DNA of 64,000 nucleotides, from contig NZ_JBHUEM010000005.1 of the NCBI RefSeq assembly GCF_042680805.1, positions 123,821-187,820 of the forward strand. The letters run 5' to 3'. How positions within the stretch are numbered: the first letter of the stretch is position 1; every line of letters starts with the position of its first letter. Below are positions 9,250 to 17,894 of this stretch, in pieces. The stretch is from Bacillus_CJ salitolerans. Lineage in GTDB: Bacteria > Bacillota > Bacilli > Bacillales > SA4. A program made the translations under genes and the position numbers. The notes under the pieces are model-generated. The model saw only the letters and a list, made by a program, of their open reading frames with translations. It was not told the DNA's origin and did no database searches.

Positions 9250-9425
9250 CTGATTGTACTGATTGATGTTGATTGCAAAAACATTACCACGAATCAGTAT
9301 CAATCAATATCAATCATTATTGTGTTTATCAATCTATATTGCTATTAATTGCATGATTTATATTTATCAATCGTGATTAATCAGATTTAAACATCAATCA
9401 GTATCAATCAAACAAGTGATTGATG
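9250..9425. repeat. TATCAATCA repeat cluster (possible iterons)
   Basis: At least seven copies of ATCAATCA or TATCAATCA-like 8-9-mers in both orientations, e.g. near 9258-9275 (GATTGATGTTGATTG), 9293-9316 (ATCAGTATCAATCAATATC and on), 9393-9410 and 9416-9424. The same word recurs at 5066-5115 and 10881-10906, on both sides of the MerR-like gene. The distribution suggests a binding site for a plasmid protein, perhaps that one. Confidence 0.55.
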
Positions 9426-9530
9426 GCTGAAATTCCGGAAAACTCTTGATTTCCCAAGTTTTTTGAGGTTAATATAAAGGTATTGTTATTACATATTTAG
9501 TATGATTGAACCTGATTGGAGGTGTAGAGC

Positions 9531-10691
9531 GTGGAATTTGAACATCTTAAAGAAAAGATACGAGAAGAATTCGAAGGAGATGTGCTCCATGAACGAGTTC
9601 GAAAAGAATTCAGGGGCCGGGAGGATCTAGAAGAGATTCTTTACCCTAGAAATATATTAGAAAAGATAGATATTGAATCTATGTATTCGTTAACACAAGC
9701 AGCAGAATTTTTTAAAGATAAACAATTATATGACCTTCGAAATCTAATAAACCGACACTCTCTTAACGAATATTTAGAAGTCGAAAAAAACGGAAAAATG
9801 CACCGTTTGGATTTTAGAGCAATATATCGGTTTCACTTAGTATTTATTCTTAAAGACCAGGCTAATATGCAACCGTATGATATAGCGGAATTAGTGGGGT
9901 CCCGTCAACTTGATCCAAAACAAGTTACAACTTCATTTACTCGAAATAGTAACAATGTCATTAATGAATCGAATTTACCTGCAATGAATCACGGAGAAAG
10001 ACAAGAGCATATTGAGGCCCAACTCCTAAACATACAAAAAGTTTTATTTCTTCAACAACAAGAATTATTGCTTCAAAAGAAGAAGAGTGAATATCAAGAA
10101 ATGAGTAAAAAGCTTATTGATATTGACAGAGAAATTGAAAGTTTAGGCTATCAAGCTGAAAACTTAGAATTAAAAATCGAAATTCAAAAATCTGAAGAAG
10201 GTAGTAAGAAGTGGGCGGTAGAAACTAGTAAGAAGATCGCGATCGAGGCAAGCTCAGCTTCCTTAAAATACAGTATGGGAAAACAGAAGAAGAAAGGCTT
10301 TTTTCAAAAGCTATTTGCTGGTAATGATGATGAAATATCACAAGAAGCAGCATACGCTGAATTAATGAAGTCCATAAATGAAGTTGCTACAAAAAATGAG
10401 ACGGAATTCTCTGCTCCAACTAGCTTAAAAGCTCAATTAGAAAAGACGCTTTCGGAGAAGGAAGGGAAAGTCAAAGAAAGAGAAACCGTCATAAAGGAAG
10501 TACAAGAATTAAAGGGATTTGTTCAAAAACTTGAAACTAAATTAGAGGTTACCCAGGAAAATATCCATATGTTAGAGTTTACTGGTTTTGATGTTCTTGA
10601 GTTTGTAACTGGCAAAAATACTAATCCTCAAATAGGCAATAAGCCAGATCAAAGTTTAATTGATATCCTACCTGGTTCTGATGAAAAATAA
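9531..10691 (+). CDS. MerR-like HTH and coiled-coil protein (possible TubY or replication accessory)
   Basis: 386 residues from a GTG preceded by GGAGGTG. Residues 50-130 (SMYSLTQAAEFFKDKQLYDL, then a helix and a second short segment) look like a MerR-type helix-turn-helix. Residues 150-360 are long helices with heptads, interrupted by a basic stretch KKKGFFQKLF. TubY, the third protein of some tubRZ systems, has the same order of MerR-like HTH and coiled coil, and tubRZ is 2 kb away. Alternative: a replication-linked DNA binder. The TATCAATCA repeats flank the gene on both sides. Confidence 0.45.
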   Translation: MEFEHLKEKIREEFEGDVLHERVRKEFRGREDLEEILYPRNILEKIDIESMYSLTQAAEFFKDKQLYDLRNLINRHSLNEYLEVEKNGKMHRLDFRAIYRFHLVFILKDQANMQPYDIAELVGSRQLDPKQVTTSFTRNSNNVINESNLPAMNHGERQEHIEAQLLNIQKVLFLQQQELLLQKKKSEYQEMSKKLIDIDREIESLGYQAENLELKIEIQKSEEGSKKWAVETSKKIAIEASSASLKYSMGKQKKKGFFQKLFAGNDDEISQEAAYAELMKSINEVATKNETEFSAPTSLKAQLEKTLSEKEGKVKERETVIKEVQELKGFVQKLETKLEVTQENIHMLEFTGFDVLEFVTGKNTNPQIGNKPDQSLIDILPGSDEK

Positions 10692-10754
10692 CTATGGTAA
10701 AAAAAATGCTATAATGTAAGTAGATAATAAATTAAGACTAAGAGGTGATTGCAA

Positions 10755-10883
10755 ATGAACAAAGTTCTAGTGAAAATGATGGATGGTAATACTCAACGGA
10801 AAATGGATAAAACCATGGCTGGTATTGCTATTTTCGGTGTTTTCAATGCAATTGCGATTACAGTTTTAAACTACTTTATCTAA
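10755..10883 (+). CDS. 42-aa single-span membrane peptide
   Basis: A short frame with an AGAGGTG ribosome binding site. The first 20 residues are polar and basic, the last 20 (MAGIAIFGVFNAIAITVLNY) are a membrane span. It lies 63 bases after the MerR-like gene and ahead of a good terminator, so it is the last gene of that operon. No family recognised. Confidence 0.55.
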   Translation: MNKVLVKMMDGNTQRKMDKTMAGIAIFGVFNAIAITVLNYFI

Positions 10884-10906
10884 TCAATATCAATCTCTAT
10901 CAATCA
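10881..10906. repeat. TATCAATCA repeats after the 42-aa gene
   Basis: TAATCAATATCAATCTCTATCAATCA: three imperfect copies of the unit seen at 9.25-9.43 kb. Confidence 0.5.
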
Positions 10907-10916
10907 TATACATGTT

Positions 10917-10950
10917 GGCGTCGGATCTAAGGGTCTGACGCTCTTTTTTT
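10917..10950 (+). terminator. Terminator after the MerR-like operon
   Basis: GGCGTCGGATC and GGTCTGACGC form a stem with a short loop, followed by eight T. Confidence 0.8.
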
Positions 10951-11396
10951 GTAGTTTTTCATCTGGAGATGCTCCAAATAGAAAAATTCTTAGTTTTTTG
11001 TTAGAGCAATAATTTTACTTTCTAATGTGGTGAATACAAGGGTAGGTACTCAACAGTTATGAGAGTAGCTGCACTCATTATAAGTTTAAATAAATAAAAT
11101 ACATTTGAATAAATTGTTGAGTAAAATGCAAAAAGTCCTTCACGAATGAAGGACCTTTGCAGACGAAGTAACGGATTTTACCCCTATTACTTATTATTTT
11201 ATTTAGTTAATAATAATATACCAAAGTCATATAGTGAATGCAACAAAAAATTAACTAATATTTCGTAGAATAATAAATAAGTAAACTATGATTTTTCCTA
11301 ATTTGGTAAGTATCGACAAAAAAATGTATCTTTCGTATTCCCATACTTAAGGATTTATGTTAATATTTTAAACAGACGAAGAACGGAATGAAATGG

Positions 11397-11503
11397 TGAC
11401 ATATTTCTATCTTTCTTACCATAAGTGTATCCACTTTTAGGAGCTTATGAATGTAAGGTAAAGATAGGCATATGTGGTCAATTCATGACCTCTATTTTTT
11501 TGT
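11397..11503 (+). ncRNA. Candidate structured RNA ending in a terminator
   Basis: The stem CTATCTTT/AAAGATAG (11407-11465 region) is extended by CATAT/ATATG and encloses ATAAG...CTTAT and AAGTG/CACTT. It is followed by GGTCA/TGACC and seven T at 11476-11502. No reading frame is present, and no clear promoter is seen. Confidence 0.4.
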
Positions 11504-11541
11504 ACATAAATTTAGAATCATGAAAGGATCATAAAAAAAGG

Positions 11542-11600
11542 CAAAAAAAAAATCTCTAGCAACAATCCAGTCGAACGGAAAGTACTAGAGCTCAGCAATA
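11542..11600 (-). terminator. Minus-strand terminator (possible end of a counter-transcript)
   Basis: On the minus strand CTCTAG (11600-11595) pairs with CTAGAG (11559-11554), followed by A and ten T. No gene on this strand ends here, so the likely source is an untranslated RNA running against the rep-like leader. Confidence 0.5.
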
Positions 11601-12071
11601 TGTTTCACATACTTCACAAAACCCCACTATGCGAAACTACCGAAAGCGCAAAAAGATATGAATGAAGTTACGATACAATAATCGTAAACTTGCATTTGAA
11701 GTTATTACTAAGTAATTGTACCACTAACCGTTGAATATATCAATATTTAGTGGTCATAATGTGTAATAATTTCAAGATAAATAGATAAAAAGAAAAATAG
11801 AGAAAATATAGAGATAAAAACGGTAGAAGCAATAGGGGTTTTGTGGAAAGTAGATGGAACATTAAGCTGGGTGAAGGATCTTTCTTAAGTGTGGATTCTT
11901 TAGGTAAGCTTATAGTCCAAAAATAGGGGAGAGCTTTGTACTCTGTCTTATTCGTTCACAACTCATTAGAGTTCTTCTATCGTTTTTTGTTGTGCAAAAA
12001 AAAAATGAATTTTCATTGCAAAAGATGTTGAGAACTTTTAAAATTTTGGACTTGCTAACCTTGTTTAGAAT

Positions 12072-12112
12072 AGGGATTTCCCTTGGGTATCTATGTACTC
12101 AAGGGGTTTTGC
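12072..12112 (+). promoter_or_regulatory. GGGATTTCCCT leader with terminator-like hairpin (copy E8, weaker)
   Basis: CCCTTGGGTA (12080-12089) pairs with TACTCAAGGG (12096-12105), followed by GTTTT. It is preceded by AGGGATTT, so the arrangement resembles the GGGAATWCCCC leaders. A TAGAAT -10 and TTGGAC -35 (15-base spacer) lie directly upstream. It is 29 bases before the leader peptide start. Confidence 0.45.
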
Positions 12113-12140
12113 TAAAAAAACAGGAGGTCAGCAAGACGTG

Positions 12141-12251
12141 ATGGTAAACCAACGCAGAAGGTTTGTTCAAGTTTTATTTATCAAATCAAACAGCCCAATA
12201 TTAACTCAAGTTGCAAAACGTATTGCCTTCTTAGGAGGGGTAGTATGCTAG
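12141..12251 (+). CDS. 36-aa leader peptide overlapping the putative initiator gene
   Basis: It begins at an ATG 10-15 bases after AGGAGG and reads MVNQRRRFVQVLFIKSN, then a short second half ending GGVVC. Its stop lies in ATGCTAG, so it overlaps the next start by seven bases. This is the arrangement of translational coupling, as in leader peptides that gate plasmid rep genes. The coding is short and basic, and the role is inferred from position. Confidence 0.55.
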   Translation: MVNQRRRFVQVLFIKSNSPILTQVAKRIAFLGGVVC

Positions 12252-13696
12252 CTGTTGAGTATCTGAAGTATGAAAGAGTTAAAGATCTAACTGCTATTGA
12301 AAAGAGATTATTACCGACATTGGCCAGATTGTGTGATTATGATAAAACAATCTATTTAACCATGTCTCAAATCAGGGATGAAATAAAAAAATTAAAGGTA
12401 TGTACCACTAAACTGTTCGGTAATGCTATTGATAAACTTATTGAAAGAGGCTATATCTCTAAAAACGATGATGGACAGTTGGTATGCCATTTCTACCATC
12501 CTAATACAGGTACAGAGTCGAGTTATAAATATATAAAACATTATAAGTTTTTTACAGAAGCTGCTTTTTTAAACCTACATAAAAGAAGTTTAGAATTACT
12601 CTATTATTTCATGACTGTGAAACTTCCAGGGAAGCCACATTTGATATCTGTTGAAAAATTATATAAAAATAAGACGTTAAATGTAGATTCATGTGTTGGT
12701 AACTTTGCAAGTTTTGAAGAGTTTTCTACCCATTTCTTAGAATTAATTGAAACTGGGGTTATTAGTGTTGTACTTAAAACAAAAGGAAAAGGCGATAAAA
12801 TCTTAACAAAAGATACCGCTAGATTTAGAGAAACCTTTAAAGATTTTTGTGATAAAAAAGATGGAAAACGAAAGTCTAGGATGGGGAAATCATTTCATGT
12901 TATTGAAGTGAGAATTAGTGAATCAGTTGTAAAAGAAACAGAAGATATATATGATAGACGGTCTTCTTTACGGGATTTAGAAAGCATTGCAATTCCATAC
13001 GGATATGATCTTCAGCTAATCGCAAAAGAGGATTTAGTTGACCTACATTCTCCGAAGAAGGAACTAATAGACCAATTCGGTTTATTTGGTTTGAAAATAT
13101 GGAGAAAAGCACTAGAAAAGTTCTTTATGGATGGTGGAAATCTCTATGAACAGGTGCAAGACCGGACATTTTCTAACTATCTAAAGAACTGGTATATAGT
13201 ACCTGAGTTTGCGAATGAAATTAAAACCACTATCAAAACATTTGCAGATCAAATAGAAGAGGAATTTGGTTTTACTAAAAAGATGAATTTGGATATGGAT
13301 GCCTACAATTCTATTAAACTTCACGTATCCCTAAACCCTATTCAACTTGACAAAAATATCCTTTCCTACATTTCAAACAAGTCAATTGTAGATGAAATGC
13401 TTACGATGGCGCATGATATTAAAGCTCATTCAAGAACGTCCGAGTTCCTTTTCGATGTATTAACAACTAACTACACCGAATTGAAAGAAATCAATAAAAA
13501 GTGCTTTACTTACATGATGTCAAAAATAAAAGAGTTAAATATAACCTCTGAAGAAATCATAAAAATGGCTTATGAGCAAAGGGGGCAGCGTAAACAAAAT
13601 AAAATAATGAATGACTCTGTGCAATCAGATATAGAGGATAAGATAGAAGATCAGTGCCAGCAACAAGATAACACTGAATTTCAGCTACCTTTCTAA
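12245..13696 (+). CDS. Putative plasmid replication initiator with winged-helix start
   Basis: 483 residues. Residues 10-80 (LTAIEKRLLPTLARLCDYDK, then a DNA-recognition-like helix and a beta wing ISKNDDGQLVCHFYHP) look like the winged helix of Rep_3/RepA-type initiators. A second similar segment may lie at 100-200 and the C-terminal 120 residues are helical. It is not close to any initiator I can name, so Rep identity is inferred from the leader peptide, the structured upstream region, the neighbouring repeats and tubRZ. pXO1-type plasmids combine tubRZ with a separate initiator. Alternatives: a transcriptional regulator. A terminator follows at 13834. Confidence 0.45.
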   Translation: MLAVEYLKYERVKDLTAIEKRLLPTLARLCDYDKTIYLTMSQIRDEIKKLKVCTTKLFGNAIDKLIERGYISKNDDGQLVCHFYHPNTGTESSYKYIKHYKFFTEAAFLNLHKRSLELLYYFMTVKLPGKPHLISVEKLYKNKTLNVDSCVGNFASFEEFSTHFLELIETGVISVVLKTKGKGDKILTKDTARFRETFKDFCDKKDGKRKSRMGKSFHVIEVRISESVVKETEDIYDRRSSLRDLESIAIPYGYDLQLIAKEDLVDLHSPKKELIDQFGLFGLKIWRKALEKFFMDGGNLYEQVQDRTFSNYLKNWYIVPEFANEIKTTIKTFADQIEEEFGFTKKMNLDMDAYNSIKLHVSLNPIQLDKNILSYISNKSIVDEMLTMAHDIKAHSRTSEFLFDVLTTNYTELKEINKKCFTYMMSKIKELNITSEEIIKMAYEQRGQRKQNKIMNDSVQSDIEDKIEDQCQQQDNTEFQLPF

Positions 13697-13833
13697 TTTA
13701 AAAAAAAATGAAAAATAGATTAAATTCGGTCAGTCTGCCTATAAAAGGAGTGGCCTATTTGTCATGAAATCCAAACTATTACTCTATCAATGTTATAAAG
13801 TTGGATAATAGAAAACTACAAATTTGAAATTCT

Positions 13834-13860
13834 GGAGCTGTATGCTCCTTATTTTTTTTG
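13834..13860 (+). terminator. Terminator after the putative initiator
   Basis: GGAGC TGTAT GCTCC followed by TTATTTTTTTT. Confidence 0.7.
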
Positions 13861-14119
13861 TTGAATTCCCGTAGAAATGAAAAAAATAATGGATTTTCCT
13901 CAAGTATCTATAATTAAATATTAATTAGTCTTGATTATAGGTAAATTATATTAGACCTAATATTCAAGTTATAAAGGTATAGGATTCAAGTAGTAGTCGC
14001 TGTTTTTAAAGATTATATTTCCTAAAATAAAGTAGACACTAAAAATGAAAAAATGCTTAATTCCATATATATCAAAGGTTTTGAGCTCTATAGGGGACTA
14101 AATATAGTTTTGCTAATGT

Positions 14120-14164
14120 TCTTTAAGATCTTCTTTAAAAGGTCTTTAAACGCTCTTTAAATCC
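14120..14164 (+). repeat. Four TCTTTAA direct repeats, 11-12 base period
   Basis: TCTTTAAGATCT, TCTTTAAAAGG, TCTTTAAACGC and TCTTTAAATCC follow one another with a period close to one helical turn, so a protein could bind all four on one face. They lie 160 bases before the recombinase-like gene. Confidence 0.55.
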
Positions 14165-14323
14165 CCTTTACTATTATATTTTTAGAAACCAATAATAATC
14201 ACCTTTTTGTTTCATAAATGATTAATTGGAAATATTTTTCACTCTAAAGATAATATACAAGTTTATTAATCCCTATCATGGTATTATAGATATAGTAAAT
14301 TTCTTTGGATAGGAGGAACATGA

Positions 14324-15214
14324 ATGCCCTATGGATTTAGTAATTATTTAAACAGTGCAACCAATGAGGACGGAGATAAACACTACAAAGAACTTACTAT
14401 AACCACATATTTAAAAACGGTTGAAATGTTTAAAGCCTATCTACTCGCTAATGAAGAGTTTTCTCACATAGAACTAAAAGATGCTAAAACGAAACACATC
14501 AATAGCTTTCTGAAATCAAAACTAGAAGAAAACAGCTTAACCACGATTAATAAGTTGCTATCTTCTCTTAAGGTTTTTTACGATTATTTAGAGAAAAGTC
14601 AACAAATAATCATTGATCCAGCCTGTAAAATCAAGAGTTTTAAGGTGAAAGAGTTAAAACCAAAGAACTTAGATTATGAAGTACTTCTCACTATTCGAGA
14701 TAGTATGTTAAATAAACATCATATTTCATTACAAGCTAAGGTACTTTTTATTCTTGGGATACGAGGATTACGTTTTTCGGATTTCTCAATTAAACACTCG
14801 GATGTATCTCATATAGACAACAGAATAGAGATTCAAATAGGTAAGAGAAAAGTTATTCTTAAAAATGCAGAAGCTGAGTTGTTTGCAGAATACTATTACG
14901 AGTCGTTGCTTAACGGAAGTGAGTATCTGTTTGCTGCTAGGAATGAAAACTCAAGATCACCAATCATAGACCAGTCAACCTTGTATTACCAATTACAAAA
15001 AGTGTTTGATGAATATGAAGAAATAGAAACACGCCCTAATTTAACGGATATCCGTCATGCATATGTATATTATTTGAGAATGAAAAAGAAATACGTTATC
15101 GACCAGCTATCCGCTGAATTAGGAATTCATAAAAACCGAACCAGTGACCTAGTGAAAGAAACCATTGAACGATACAATGGGAAAGAGTATAATGAAGACA
15201 ATATCGCTATATAA
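14324..15214 (+). CDS. Tyrosine-recombinase-like protein with altered active site
   Basis: The 296-aa protein has the two-part layout of this family: a SAM-like core-binding region (residues 20-100, ITTYLKTVEMFKAYLLANEE) and a catalytic-type domain (115-285). The first arginine is present in GIRGLR(150)FSDF, and the second box reads TDIR(244)H(245), but its leading histidine (usually HxLRH) is threonine. In the final box, LGIHKNRTSDLVKETIERY lacks a tyrosine at the usual spacing; Y284 is eight residues late. It may be divergent but active, or a DNA-binding relic. Such genes resolve plasmid dimers or move elements. It has an AGGAGGA ribosome binding site and sits at the edge of the cassette region. 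Confidence 0.6.
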   Translation: MPYGFSNYLNSATNEDGDKHYKELTITTYLKTVEMFKAYLLANEEFSHIELKDAKTKHINSFLKSKLEENSLTTINKLLSSLKVFYDYLEKSQQIIIDPACKIKSFKVKELKPKNLDYEVLLTIRDSMLNKHHISLQAKVLFILGIRGLRFSDFSIKHSDVSHIDNRIEIQIGKRKVILKNAEAELFAEYYYESLLNGSEYLFAARNENSRSPIIDQSTLYYQLQKVFDEYEEIETRPNLTDIRHAYVYYLRMKKKYVIDQLSAELGIHKNRTSDLVKETIERYNGKEYNEDNIAI

Positions 15215-15270
15215 TTAACAAAATTAGCAAACCTTGAATCTACTACAATAATTAATTGAATAATAGAAAT

Positions 15271-15343
15271 GGGAATACCCCAACAAGCTTAAACCTAGAA
15301 TAGCCACTAGCTATTTTAGGTTCTAGTTTGTTGGGGTTTTTTC
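15271..15343 (+). promoter_or_regulatory. GGGAATACCCC leader with terminator hairpin (copy E4)
   Basis: GGGAATACCCCAACAAGCT, an inner hairpin CCTAGAATAGC/GCTATTTTAGG, then AGTTTGTTGGGG and six T. The outer stem pairs 15278-15285 with 15329-15336. It precedes the start at 15367 by 24 bases and would control the whole cassette operon. Confidence 0.78.
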
Positions 15344-15366
15344 TTTTTTTAGAAAGAGAGGTATAC

Positions 15367-15948
15367 ATGAAGCCAATCGATTATTTTATTATTGGTTGCT
15401 TAATAGGTAATGGTGATATTCAAAAAATAGAAGGAGAGGATCATTTATATTTTTCATTTGAAAAACACAAAACAACATATTTACAAAACTTCATGCTTCA
15501 TCATAGTCTGTTCTCGTCTATAACAGCGGATTTTCAAAAAGGTGAAGGGTTTATATTACCTAACCTGTTTATGAATGAAGTGATAAAAAAGTGGTACTCA
15601 GAAGGGGTGAAAATTTTTAGTAAAGGACCAGATCCATTCCTGGTACCATTTGAATCAATCGTGATTGCGATTAATTTATTTGGAAAGAGACAAATAGAAA
15701 ACATAATTTTATACAGTAGTGTAAAAAAAGAATACCTAAATATACTTTCATATTCTATTAGTAAACAATTAGACTTACCTTCTGTTATATCTTCGTCGAA
15801 TAGCATTAAGATTTATGATGCACCTGCCTTGTTTTTAAAGGCCTTTCATAAAGTAAGTCTTATAGATAGTACTGAATTAGCTAATTACATTAATGATAAT
15901 GAAAGACGCGACATTGAACCGTTCTTAGAAAGAGATGCCATATTATGA
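15367..15948 (+). CDS. LAGLIDADG-like protein, probably without nuclease activity
   Basis: 193 residues from an ATG after GAAAGAGAGG; an upstream in-frame TTG at 15328 lies inside the terminator hairpin and is not the start. The beginning FIIGCLIGNGDIQKIEGEDH has the spacing of the LAGLIDADG helix followed by a beta strand (compare xxGLLxGDGxL), and a related second segment follows at about 105-150 (FGKRQIENIILYSS). The acidic residue expected in the first motif is asparagine (GNG), so cleavage is unlikely. Stand-alone members can act as maturases or regulators. The gene opens the cassette operon and overlaps the lipoprotein gene by four bases. Confidence 0.5.
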   Translation: MKPIDYFIIGCLIGNGDIQKIEGEDHLYFSFEKHKTTYLQNFMLHHSLFSSITADFQKGEGFILPNLFMNEVIKKWYSEGVKIFSKGPDPFLVPFESIVIAINLFGKRQIENIILYSSVKKEYLNILSYSISKQLDLPSVISSSNSIKIYDAPALFLKAFHKVSLIDSTELANYINDNERRDIEPFLERDAIL

Positions 15949-16622
15949 TTAAACGAATAACTTTGTTCATTCTATTACTTTTAGTTACTGGTTGTAATCA
16001 GAAAATTATTGAAGATGTAAATCGTGTAGAAAAACAAGAAAAAACAAAACAAGAAAAAACACTTACGATTGAAGAAGAACAAAAAGAAATATTGAAAAAT
16101 GTAGAGAAACCGTTGGAAGAAGTTGTACAAGAAAATGAATTAGAAAGTAAAAAGACCATAGAAACAGAGTTTCAAACTGTGGAACAATATTTAGACCCAA
16201 CCGATTTTTCAAAGCGAATCTCATACGAGTTATTTATGTTTTCGAATGGGAAAAAGAGTACAACAGACTTTGTAGACATCCTCATGACGTTTAGTTCCAA
16301 ATCATTTCACGATGAATGGTTACAGGATAAAAATGCTGCAATTCAGATGTTCAATAATGTACAGGGGATGATGATGGAAGAGAATGTGTTCCCTGTGTCA
16401 TATGAAATAACTGAAATTACGTTAAGTCAAAGTAGAAACGAAGCTTATTTTTATCGAAAAGTTATTTCCAGGAGTCAAGGTGAATTGTATTACATAACAA
16501 CGATCGTCAAAGAAAATGGTGAATGGAAACTAGCTGATGACAGTCCTTCACCACCTTATCAAGAATTTGAAAGTCAACCAATATCGCAAGGAGGAACTGG
16601 CAATGAACACAACGGAAAATAA
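15945..16622 (+). CDS. Lipoprotein
   Basis: 225 residues. The signal sequence MIKRITLFILLLLVTGC ends in a lipobox (LVTGC), so the mature protein is anchored to the outer face of the membrane through Cys17. A lysine/glutamate-rich linker (30-70) is followed by a compact domain with FSKRISYELFMFSNGKKSTTD and FYRKVISRSQGELYYITTIV. The fold resembles small NTF2-like lipoproteins of conjugation operons, but I do not recognise the family. It shares ATGA with the gene before it and 20 bases with the gene after it. Confidence 0.65.
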   Translation: MIKRITLFILLLLVTGCNQKIIEDVNRVEKQEKTKQEKTLTIEEEQKEILKNVEKPLEEVVQENELESKKTIETEFQTVEQYLDPTDFSKRISYELFMFSNGKKSTTDFVDILMTFSSKSFHDEWLQDKNAAIQMFNNVQGMMMEENVFPVSYEITEITLSQSRNEAYFYRKVISRSQGELYYITTIVKENGEWKLADDSPSPPYQEFESQPISQGGTGNEHNGK

Positions 16623-17499
16623 TGTATTAAAAGAGACAGAGGCAATTCTAAAAGAAAAATTCGAACAAAATGATGACTTTAAAACGGAGTTATTCCTTCT
16701 CTATAATGTATACGCACCAAAGTATTTACGATTTGTAAAGGATGAAATGGGGCAAAAACGCCTTCAAGATATGTTTTTTGAAGCCATTAAAGGTCAGATT
16801 TTTCATGGATATTATTTAATACGTGAGTTGCTTGCAGATGAAAATACACATATTTCTAATGAGTTTTTAGGTCAACCCATTGGCTATCTCACAAATGAGG
16901 TTCCTCTATTATTGGGCCAAGCCCTAGGGGACAATTCTAGAGAATTAATAAAAACAGAAGTAGGGCATAAATTCTTGATGTGGTTGATTACGAATTATGA
17001 AGGGACATTTGACTTAGCGAAGCAGGTTCTTTGGGATCTAACATGTCTTGGGGCACGTCAAGCGTTATTAGATGAAAAGGAATCCAAAAACATTGGCTCT
17101 AATATTGAAAAAGTAGAGGGATTATTGTCAGTATTAAATGATTTGGAATTTCTCACACCACAATTATATCTTTCTGCAGCAGTTGTGACGGATAGTGTAG
17201 AAATGTGGGAAATCAACTATTGGAATTCTTATCGAAATCATCATAAGGCTGGAGACGTTTCGGTCATTAAAGTGGAAAATCAAGATGAAACAGGATATCT
17301 TGTAGCAATTAACTTACATGTTTCTATTTTTAAAGAAGAGCGTGAAAGTATTGTCACACACTTGGTTGGGAAATTAGTGGAAAGAAACAATATCAATCCA
17401 TCTGCTCTTTCTATAAGTGTTGGTATAGTAGAGGAATATTCGGCATTCGTCATTAATCAAAATCACGATACTGGAGTGAATACTTATGGGAGCAATTAG
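16603..17499 (+). CDS. Unknown 298-aa cytoplasmic protein of the cassette operon
   Basis: The start is the ATG at 16603, five bases after AAGGAGGAA; a longer frame opening at 16537 has no ribosome binding site. No signal peptide or membrane span is seen. It is acidic and mostly helical in its first two thirds, and the last third (GDVSVIKVENQDETGYLVAINL) has strand pattern. It overlaps both neighbours (20 and 14 bases), so it is made with the lipoprotein and the 130-aa protein. Function unknown; a chaperone or export partner for the cassette proteins would fit but is only a guess. Confidence 0.6.
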   Translation: MNTTENNVLKETEAILKEKFEQNDDFKTELFLLYNVYAPKYLRFVKDEMGQKRLQDMFFEAIKGQIFHGYYLIRELLADENTHISNEFLGQPIGYLTNEVPLLLGQALGDNSRELIKTEVGHKFLMWLITNYEGTFDLAKQVLWDLTCLGARQALLDEKESKNIGSNIEKVEGLLSVLNDLEFLTPQLYLSAAVVTDSVEMWEINYWNSYRNHHKAGDVSVIKVENQDETGYLVAINLHVSIFKEERESIVTHLVGKLVERNNINPSALSISVGIVEEYSAFVINQNHDTGVNTYGSN

Positions 17500-17878
17500 A
17501 AATAAGGTATCAGTGAGTGAAAGCCTAGAAGGATTAATGAATATCATGATTATTGAACAAGTAGCAAAAGATGATAAACCGACCTCTATCGTGGATAAAG
17601 ATAAGTTTTATTCTGTCATAGAGAATCTATTGAGTGTGGCGAAAATTGAACCATTCTACAAATTTTATCAACTAGATGTGATTAGACACTACCTAGAGAA
17701 CGACCAATCTCTTACACTAGATGAAATCTTAAATAATTTAAGCAAAGTCGAATTTTATGGTGCTAAGTACCAATTCGCATATGGCTTAGTCAATATTGTA
17801 ACGGATCTCAAAAATAGTCCTGAGGCTATGCGGAAACTAAACTTTTTGGTGGCTATCGATGAAAACCATTCCAGTTAA
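17486..17878 (+). CDS. Unknown 130-aa helical protein of the cassette operon
   Basis: An all-helical reading (SESLEGLMNIMIIEQVAKDD, IENLLSVAKIEPFYKFYQL, LDEILNNLSKVEFYGAKYQF). It starts inside the end of the 298-aa gene. An AATAGGAGG after its stop serves the first cassette at 17895, so it is continuous with the array. No family recognised. Confidence 0.55.
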   Translation: MGAIRNKVSVSESLEGLMNIMIIEQVAKDDKPTSIVDKDKFYSVIENLLSVAKIEPFYKFYQLDVIRHYLENDQSLTLDEILNNLSKVEFYGAKYQFAYGLVNIVTDLKNSPEAMRKLNFLVAIDENHSS

Positions 17879-17894
17879 TAGGAGGCATTAGAAA

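Larger units (their letters stand above)
10951..12070. other. 1.1-kb non-coding region with hairpins on both strands
   Basis: No convincing gene. It contains a perfect-ended hairpin at 11127-11161 (GTCCTTC/GAAGGAC inside TGCAAA/TTTGCA), a structured stretch with a plus-strand terminator at 11397-11503, a minus-strand terminator at 11542-11600, and an imperfect hairpin around 11720-11756 (CCACTAA/TTAGTGG). A long structured leader ahead of a putative initiator gene recalls antisense-RNA copy control. Confidence 0.5.
13697..14323. other. Intergenic region with terminator and TCTTTAA repeats
   Basis: About 630 AT-rich bases. They contain a terminator (13834-13860) and four TCTTTAA units (14120-14164). 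Only a 13-codon open frame follows an AAGGAGTG at 13746, too short to call. Confidence 0.5.
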
